Part shown: positions 6,048 through 10,579 of the stretch, in pieces
Layout: every line of letters begins with the position of its first letter
Numbering within the stretch: the first letter of the stretch is position 1
Origin: DASYSA01 sp036003885
GTDB taxonomy: Bacteria; Acidobacteriota; Blastocatellia; UBA7656
DNA: 10,579 nucleotides
NCBI GenBank assembly: GCA_036003885.1
Contig: DASYSA010000298.1
Coordinates: forward strand, 1 to 10,579
Direction of reading: 5' to 3'
Made by a program: the position numbers and the translations under genes
Notes under the pieces: model-generated
Seen by the model: the letters and a program-made list of their open reading frames with translations, nothing else
Databases searched by the model: none
Told to the model about the DNA's origin: nothing

Positions 6048-6211
6048 GTCAGTTGTCCGTGGCCCGTCGTCCGTGGTCAGTCGTCCGTCGTTAGTCGTCC
6101 GTCGTTAGTGGTTAAGGGGTTGAGTGGTCGGTTGTCAGCGGAAAGGGAGTCAGCCAACTGGCAACTAACAACAGACCACGGACAACGGACAACAGACCAC
6201 GGACAACGAAC
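6048..6211. repeat. Inverted GTCCGTB heptamer array
   Basis: Nine heptamers run on the plus strand from 6048 to 6110: GTCAGTT, GTCCGTG, GCCCGTC, GTCCGTG, GTCAGTC, GTCCGTC, GTTAGTC, GTCCGTC, GTTAGTG. About nine of the same family run on the minus strand from 6211 down to 6149, starting GTTCGTT, GTCCGTG, GTCTGTT. About 38 bp of partly related sequence (GTGGTCG, GTTGTCA) lies between the arms. The array starts 6 bp past the S9 peptidase stop and reaches to within about 60 bp of the sigma start at 5989. Thus it fills the same-strand junction between them. A transcript crossing it could fold into a long imperfect hairpin. No coding sequence is supported here. Confidence 0.85.
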
Positions 6212-6217
6212 CAAGGC

Positions 6218-8290
6218 TCACTTCAAGCGTTTGTCGAAAAAGTCGGTCGCCGCCTTGTAAACGGCCAGCCAGTGATCATGGCGCAAGAGGTCGTGCACCT
6301 CGTCAGGAAATACGATCTGCTCGAACTCGACGCCCCGCTCCCGGAGTTTGCGGGCAAGATCAACCGTCTGACTGAAAGCCACGTTTCGATCATCGTCGCC
6401 ATGAATCAGCAGCACCGGCGACTTCCACTTATCCACGGAACTGATAGGAGAGGACTCGCGCGCCAATTTGACCAGATCGGCCGTAGCCCCCGGCCCCCGC
6501 CCGACTCTTGCGCCCCAGTCGTGAACTCCATGAAGGTCCACTCCCGCCGCGAACATCTCGGAATCACGCGCCAGTCCCATCGCCGTCAGAAAGCCGCCAT
6601 AGGAGCCGCCCCATAACCCTATTCGTTTCGGATCCACGTCCGAGCGATCTCTCAGATACTTGCCCGCCGCGACGATGTCCTGGTATTCGGAGGCGCCTCG
6701 CGGTCCACGGTGTTTGGCGTCACGAAAAGCCCTTCCATAGCCGATGCCGCAGCGATAGTTGACCGACAAGACAACGTAGCCGCGACTAGCCAGATACTGG
6801 TTGAACGCATATGCGTTGTAGTAGTACTCGAGGTAGTGCCAGCCAAGCAGCATCTGGCGCACAGGGCCACCGTGACTGAATATTACTGCCGGCGCCCTTA
6901 CCGAACTCGTTTTCGGCTTGAACAACTGTCCGTGAATCTCGAGCCCATCCGCCGCTTTGAAGAGAACCGGCTCCGGCTCGACCAGATTATTGGAAGGGAA
7001 GTCACCAGGGAGCGCTTGCGGGGCAAGCGGCCTGGTCCCCTTCCCATCAACGGAGGAAATGTAAGGCAGGAACGGATAGAGCGCCGTCGAATGCATGAAC
7101 GCCAGCTTTTTCCCGCCGTCGACTATCAGCGGATACATCTCGATGCTCTCGCCACTGGTGATCCCTCGACGTTCCCCTCCCCTCACGTCGATCCTCCACA
7201 GATGCCGCCGGTCGATGTCTTCGGCGTTTGCGGCAACTATCACGTACGAGCGGTCCGGAGACCAGGCCACGTTCTCAACCTCGTAGCTGCCCTCGGTCAG
7301 CGCCACAGGTTCGCCTCCCCCTGAAGGAATCGAATAGAGGTGCGACCAGCCGCTCTTCTCTGACCCAAACACCAAACGATCTCCAGCAGCCCATTGCAGG
7401 GTGTTTTCGCCCAGCGAACGAGAGAACGAATCCATCTCGCCGCCGCCCGACTTCCATATCTGCTTTCCCTCGCCGCTCTTCGCGTCGATTACCCAGATGG
7501 CCCAGGGCGTCAATCGTTCCCTGTCCGCTGAATAAACATCAGAGACATTGAAGAGTCGCATAAAGGCGATCCGCTTGCCGTCCGGAGACCAGCGAGGTTC
7601 AATGTCACGATCGATACCCGGTTGAAGAAATCTGATGTGCGCCGTCCTGGCCTCATAGACTGCGATAAAGCTGTGATCGCCGCGCCCGGAGACGAACGCG
7701 AGTTCTGAGCCATCCGGTGACCAGGAGGGGGAGCCGACTTGCCCTCGAATCTCGAACATTTTCCTTGCAGGGCCGCCAATCACCGGCGCAGTCCAAAGGC
7801 GATCTTCGCGGCTGAAGATCACGCGGTCGCCTCGAGGTGAAAAGAAAGGATCGCTGCCTTCGGCGATCTTCACGACAGCCCCGGTGCGGCAGTTGGCAAC
7901 CCACACCTCCTGTCTGGCACCGGCCGCATCGCTCGTGGGATTAGGGATCTCTTTATCGTTGTTCGGAGGTCCCCCGTGAACATAGGCTATCCAGGCGCTG
8001 TCGGGAGAAAAGACCAGAGACGTAACCTCTTGTCCGTCGTCCTGACTGTAGCGAGTAAGCTGGCGTCCCTTGAATGCGGGAGCTTCGGCGATATAGATGT
8101 TGCGCCGGCCGTGATCGAGGAAGACCCAGGCGATTTTGTCCCCCTTCGCAGAGGCGATCATGCCCGAAGGAAAGGGCGCGCCGAGCACCTGTTCCAGAGT
8201 GAAGCCATTGCCGTGCACGAGCCGCGGCGAAATTGCGAACAGGAGAGCGAGAAAGAACCATGCTGATATGGAGCGTCGATAGATGTTCAT
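6218..8290 (-). CDS. Exported S9 family peptidase (prolyl oligopeptidase type)
   Basis: A 690-residue protein from the ATG at 8290, which has AAGGAGG 4 nt upstream. A longer frame back to 8365 is excluded, because the promoter lies inside it. Residues 1-27 (MNIYRRSISAWFFLALLFAI...HG) are a signal peptide. Residues 30-445 form a beta-propeller with TolB/PD40-type blades: VFSPDSAWIAYV (93-104), SWSPDGSELAFV (189-200), RWSPDGKRIAFM (233-244), AWSPDRSYVIVA (342-353). The C-terminal alpha/beta hydrolase domain carries SHGGP (472-476), the nucleophile in GLWGGSYGG (Ser563), HGDDDRNV (Asp634) and DEVHD (His666), a complete catalytic triad. S9 enzymes of this form (DPP IV / acylaminoacyl peptidase-like) cleave short peptides. 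Location is probably periplasmic. The substrate cannot be told from sequence. Confidence 0.96.
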   Translation of the reverse strand: MNIYRRSISAWFFLALLFAISPRLVHGNGFTLEQVLGAPFPSGMIASAKGDKIAWVFLDHGRRNIYIAEAPAFKGRQLTRYSQDDGQEVTSLVFSPDSAWIAYVHGGPPNNDKEIPNPTSDAAGARQEVWVANCRTGAVVKIAEGSDPFFSPRGDRVIFSREDRLWTAPVIGGPARKMFEIRGQVGSPSWSPDGSELAFVSGRGDHSFIAVYEARTAHIRFLQPGIDRDIEPRWSPDGKRIAFMRLFNVSDVYSADRERLTPWAIWVIDAKSGEGKQIWKSGGGEMDSFSRSLGENTLQWAAGDRLVFGSEKSGWSHLYSIPSGGGEPVALTEGSYEVENVAWSPDRSYVIVAANAEDIDRRHLWRIDVRGGERRGITSGESIEMYPLIVDGGKKLAFMHSTALYPFLPYISSVDGKGTRPLAPQALPGDFPSNNLVEPEPVLFKAADGLEIHGQLFKPKTSSVRAPAVIFSHGGPVRQMLLGWHYLEYYYNAYAFNQYLASRGYVVLSVNYRCGIGYGRAFRDAKHRGPRGASEYQDIVAAGKYLRDRSDVDPKRIGLWGGSYGGFLTAMGLARDSEMFAAGVDLHGVHDWGARVGRGPGATADLVKLARESSPISSVDKWKSPVLLIHGDDDRNVAFSQTVDLARKLRERGVEFEQIVFPDEVHDLLRHDHWLAVYKAATDFFDKRLK

Positions 8291-8294
8291 AGAG

Positions 8295-8301
8295 CCTCCT
8301 T
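8295..8301 (-). promoter_or_regulatory. Ribosome binding site AAGGAGG of the S9 peptidase
   Basis: Read on the minus strand, AAGGAGG precedes the ATG at 8290 by CTCT (4 nt). It is the strongest Shine-Dalgarno match in the window and fixes the start, placing the signal peptide directly at the N-terminus. Confidence 0.85.
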
Positions 8302-8332
8302 CGAAACCAGATCCGAAGATCGAGTAGCATGC

Positions 8333-8361
8333 CTTATATGACTTGGTCGTGAGCGTGTCAA
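8333..8361 (-). promoter_or_regulatory. Near-consensus sigma-70 promoter of the S9 peptidase
   Basis: On the minus strand, TTGACA (8361-8356) is followed after exactly 17 bp by TATAAG (8338-8333), giving 6/6 and 5/6 matches to the housekeeping consensus. Transcription would begin near 8326, leaving a leader of about 36 nt that contains the AAGGAGG site. The gene is therefore probably expressed by the main sigma factor and not by either ECF factor in the window. Confidence 0.8.
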
Positions 8362-8535
8362 GCATCCGCTAATCTCGCGAACAGACGCGAATCAAGAGAC
8401 AGAGCGATTCACAATATGGTCCTCGGCATCCTCGATCAGCCCCCTACTCGTCCACTTCATTAATACATCCGCTTCTTAGTGAAGAGTCCCGTTATTCGCA
8501 GATTAATTCGGGTACTACGAACCCAGGACGCGGGT

Positions 8536-8544
8536 TGTTATACT
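8536..8544 (+). promoter_or_regulatory. Extended -10 promoter just before the dehydratase start (leaderless mRNA?)
   Basis: TGTTATACT (8536-8544) is an extended -10 element (TG-N-TATACT). The expected transcription start, 7 bases after the hexamer, is about 8551, only 2 nt before the ATG at 8553. There is no purine-rich ribosome site between them and no good -35 hexamer, which the TG extension can compensate for. It sits in the 262-bp divergent gap 8291-8552 shared with the S9 peptidase promoter; I see nothing else there. Confidence 0.55.
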
Positions 8545-8552
8545 CACAGCTC

Positions 8553-9527
8553 ATGATCAACCTAACAATCGCCGACGTCAGGCAGGCAGTCGATCGCATC
8601 CGTGGCGTCGTCCGCCGCACGCCGCTCGAACACTCGCGCTGGCTGTCGAGAGAGACTGGCTCCGAGGTTTCGCTCAAACTCGAATGCTTTCAGGTGACCG
8701 GCTCGTTCAAGCTTCGAGGTGCGATGGCGAAGCTCTCGTCGATCACGGAGGAGGAACGCGCGAGAGGGGTGTTGACGATCTCCGCGGGCAATCACGGGCT
8801 CGCGGTCGCGCACTGTGCGGAAGCTTTGAAGCTCGATACCACCATAGTCGTTCCTCGCTCCGCCTCGCGTGCAAAAGTTGAGGCCATTCGCCGATATCCG
8901 GTCACTCTTCTCGAAATGGGCGCCGGCTACGACGAAGCAGAGCGGGCCGCCCGCGAGATGGAACGAGAGACCGGGCGGACGTTCGTGTCCCCGTACAACG
9001 ACCCGGAAGTAATCGCGGGTCAGGGTACCGCTGCTCTCGAGATTCTGGAAGACGATCCCTCTCTCGACGCGATTGTCGTCCCGGTTGGCGGCGGGGGATT
9101 GATAGCCGGGGTGTTGATCGCGGCAAAAACGATCAACCCCGAGATCGAGGTCTACGGTGTTGAGCCAGAGACTTCGCCGACTATGACCGCCGCGCTGGCA
9201 GCAGGGAGATTAGTCGAGATCGAGGAAGAAGACACAATCGCGGACGGACTTGCGGGGAACGTCGAACCAGGTTCGATGACCTTTCCAATAATCCAGCGGT
9301 TGGTTGACGGCGTCATCCTGGTCAACGAAGAAGCGATACGAACCGCCCTTGCGCGACTAGCTCGGGAGGACCATCTGATTGTCGAGGGTGCAGCGGCAAC
9401 AAGCATTGCCGCACTGATAGACGAGCGGTTAAGAGGCAAGCGAGTGTGTGCGATGGTAACCGGCCGCAACATCGCGCTCGATCTGTTCTCCAGAGTGCTG
9501 GAGCAGACCGGAACGTTGCGCGCGTAG
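8553..9527 (+). CDS. Threonine/serine dehydratase-type PLP enzyme
   Basis: A 324-residue fold-type II PLP enzyme. The PLP lysine is Lys53 in TGSFKLRGA (49-57). The substrate loop SAGNHG is at 77-82, and the phosphate-binding glycine loop PVGGGGLIAG is at 177-186. EPETSPTM (205-212), a metal/cofactor-proximal stretch, and TGRNI (303-307) near the C-terminus also fit the family. It would convert threonine to 2-oxobutanoate (isoleucine synthesis or threonine breakdown) or serine to pyruvate. There is no ACT regulatory domain: the length matches catabolic TdcB-like dehydratases and serine racemases and is shorter than long biosynthetic IlvA. I choose the ATG at 8553; a TTG at 8535 would overlap the -10 element. 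Which of threonine dehydratase, serine dehydratase or serine racemase it is cannot be decided here. Confidence 0.93.
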   Translation: MINLTIADVRQAVDRIRGVVRRTPLEHSRWLSRETGSEVSLKLECFQVTGSFKLRGAMAKLSSITEEERARGVLTISAGNHGLAVAHCAEALKLDTTIVVPRSASRAKVEAIRRYPVTLLEMGAGYDEAERAAREMERETGRTFVSPYNDPEVIAGQGTAALEILEDDPSLDAIVVPVGGGGLIAGVLIAAKTINPEIEVYGVEPETSPTMTAALAAGRLVEIEEEDTIADGLAGNVEPGSMTFPIIQRLVDGVILVNEEAIRTALARLAREDHLIVEGAAATSIAALIDERLRGKRVCAMVTGRNIALDLFSRVLEQTGTLRA

Positions 9528-9714
9528 TGCGTTGACTGTCAATGCTCTCAGGGATCTTGTACTATTCGACGACCAGGAGGGTTTGCTGCTCCCGCTGGCC
9601 AGTGGAAAAGAATTGTGGAAATGTGAAATAGTCGCTCGATCGCGAATGAATCCAGCGGACCTCCCTTCTTAGCTTCTGAAGTGGGGGAGACCAACAAATT
9701 TCGCCTTTTATTGT

Positions 9715-9720
9715 GGGAGG
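9715..9720 (+). promoter_or_regulatory. Ribosome site GGGAGG deciding a GTG start
   Basis: GGGAGG lies 6 nt before the GTG at 9727. The ATG at 9725 is followed at once by TGA, so it cannot be the start; GTG 9727 overlaps it. No other ATG, GTG or TTG lies in frame between the upstream stop at 9670 and this GTG. In the 199-bp gap 9528-9726 I see only a TTGACT at 9532-9537 with no convincing -10 at the right distance. Confidence 0.75.
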
Positions 9721-9726
9721 TGTCAT

Positions 9727-10579
9727 GTGATCAAAGAGCGTCGTGTCGTTCTTGCCGCATGTAGTTTGTCGTTGATTATCACATTCGCGCTGGTCTCCTT
9801 CGGACAGCAATTCAATCCAAACCTCTATCAAGATTTGCAATGGCGATGCATAGGCCCGCATCGCGGAGGCAGAACCGTCGGCGCGACCGGTGTGCCCGGG
9901 CAGCCCAACGTCTTCTACATCGGAGTCAACAACGGCGGTGTTTGGAAGACCAACGACTACGGCCACACCTGGACTCCGATCTTCGATGATCAACCGACCG
10001 GCTCGATAGGCGCCTTGGCCGTTGCGCCCTCTGATCCGAATGTCGTCTACGTCGGCAGCGGCGAAGGCTTGCAGCGACCAGACCTCTCGACCGGCGACGG
10101 CATCTATAAGTCGACCGACGCCGGCAAGACATGGAAGCACCTCGGGCTTCGGGATGCCCAACAGATCGGCGCGATCATCATTGATCCGCGAAATCCGAAT
10201 CGTATTTTCGTAGCCGCACTCGGCCATCCGTACGGTCCCAATGAAGAACGAGGCGTCTTCCGGTCGATCGACGGCGGCCAGACCTTTCAGAAGGTCCTGT
10301 ACAAAGACGAGAACACCGGCGCGATCGCGTTAGCCTTCGATCCTTCGAATGCAGAGACGGTCTACGCCGATCTGTGGTCGGCGCGGCAGGGACCCTGGGA
10401 GAACGGTGCATGGCAAGGCCCGGGAAGCGGCCTCTACAAGTCGACCGACGGCGGAACTACATGGCGGCCGCTCACAAAGGGTTTCCCGACTTTCGAACAG
10501 GGACTGGGACGCATCGGCTTTTGTGTCGCGCCAAGCAACCCGAAACGAATGTACGCGACCGTCGATGCTTCTCCGCAGC
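9727..10579 (+). CDS. Exported sortilin/BNR-type beta-propeller protein (5' part, runs off window)
   Basis: Open from the GTG at 9727 to the window end, 284 codons with no stop, so the gene continues to the right. Residues 1-27 (IKERRVVLAACSLSLIITFALVSFGQ) are a signal peptide. WRCIGPHRGGRTVGATGVPG (39-58) is the opening typical of large sortilin (Vps10)-like or BNR-repeat 'glycosyl hydrolase' proteins. Asp-box motifs S/T-x-D-x-G-x-T-W/F recur at TNDYGHTW (75-82), STDAGKTW (129-136), SIDGGQTF (180-187) and STDGGTTW (239-246), each ending a propeller blade, with paired VAPSDPNVVYVG, IDPRNPNRIFVA and FDPSNAETVYAD strands. Relatives often exceed 800 residues. Asp boxes are structural, so they do not show glycosidase activity; the ligand or substrate is unknown. 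Frames on the opposite strand are shadows of this gene. Confidence 0.92.
   Translation, partial: MIKERRVVLAACSLSLIITFALVSFGQQFNPNLYQDLQWRCIGPHRGGRTVGATGVPGQPNVFYIGVNNGGVWKTNDYGHTWTPIFDDQPTGSIGALAVAPSDPNVVYVGSGEGLQRPDLSTGDGIYKSTDAGKTWKHLGLRDAQQIGAIIIDPRNPNRIFVAALGHPYGPNEERGVFRSIDGGQTFQKVLYKDENTGAIALAFDPSNAETVYADLWSARQGPWENGAWQGPGSGLYKSTDGGTTWRPLTKGFPTFEQGLGRIGFCVAPSNPKRMYATVDASPQ

Noticed and set aside
6048..6211. CRISPR array
   Set aside because: Units are 7 nt with no spacers, and the two arms are inverted, unlike the direct repeats with unique spacers of a CRISPR locus.
8291..8365. A longer N-terminus for the S9 peptidase
   Set aside because: It covers the TTGACA-17-TATAAG promoter and the AAGGAGG site, and would put 25 residues before the signal peptide.
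9532..9565. Sigma-70 promoter for the BNR-type gene (TTGACT with TACTAT)
   Set aside because: The spacer between the two hexamers is 22 bp, too long; the hexamer at 17 bp (TCTTGT) matches poorly.
9562..10227. A 221-residue minus-strand open frame
   Set aside because: It lies antisense to the exported BNR-type gene, which has a signal peptide, four Asp boxes and a good ribosome site; the minus frame shows no motif.

Overview
The window looks like chromosomal DNA of a moderately GC-rich, diderm soil-type bacterium. My best guess is Acidobacteriota, probably class Blastocatellia. The guess rests on the gene mix: a TonB-C-terminal-domain exported protein, an S9 peptidase with a TolB-like propeller, a sortilin/BNR-type exported propeller, several ECF sigma systems, and many intergenic inverted repeats. 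It is inference, because no marker gene here fixes the taxonomy.

Layout from left to right: (1) the last codons of a plus-strand gene (1-57) converge on a minus-strand pair, rsmI followed by a TonB-C-domain protein. The meeting point is an inverted array of TAGGATC heptamers that contains both stop codons. (2) A 414-bp non-coding gap (1971-2384) holds a roughly 210-bp symmetric palindromic element. (3) A plus-strand two-gene operon (2385-4440) encodes an ECF sigma factor fused to ankyrin repeats, followed 19 nt later by an exported ankyrin protein whose repeats align almost without gaps to those of the sigma factor. (4) An inverted repeat (4442-4582) separates this operon from a convergent minus-strand ECF sigma / membrane anti-sigma pair (4588-5989). 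(5) A second inverted heptamer array (6048-6211) lies between that pair and a minus-strand S9 peptidase (6218-8290), which has a near-consensus sigma-70 promoter. (6) Divergent to it is a threonine/serine dehydratase-type PLP enzyme (8553-9527), which may be translated from a leaderless mRNA. (7) The window ends inside a plus-strand exported BNR/sortilin-like propeller gene (9727 onward).

The ordinary genes are RsmI (16S rRNA methylation), the dehydratase and the S9 peptidase. The unusual part is the middle: two ECF sigma loci lie tail to tail. One has a classical zinc-binding transmembrane anti-sigma factor with an OB-fold-like exported sensor domain. The other has no visible anti-sigma factor, but carries its own ankyrin domain and a co-transcribed exported paralogue of that domain. 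Four different inverted-repeat elements occupy most of the larger gene junctions. Two of them share a 7-nt period, and two look like paired REP/MITE-type units.
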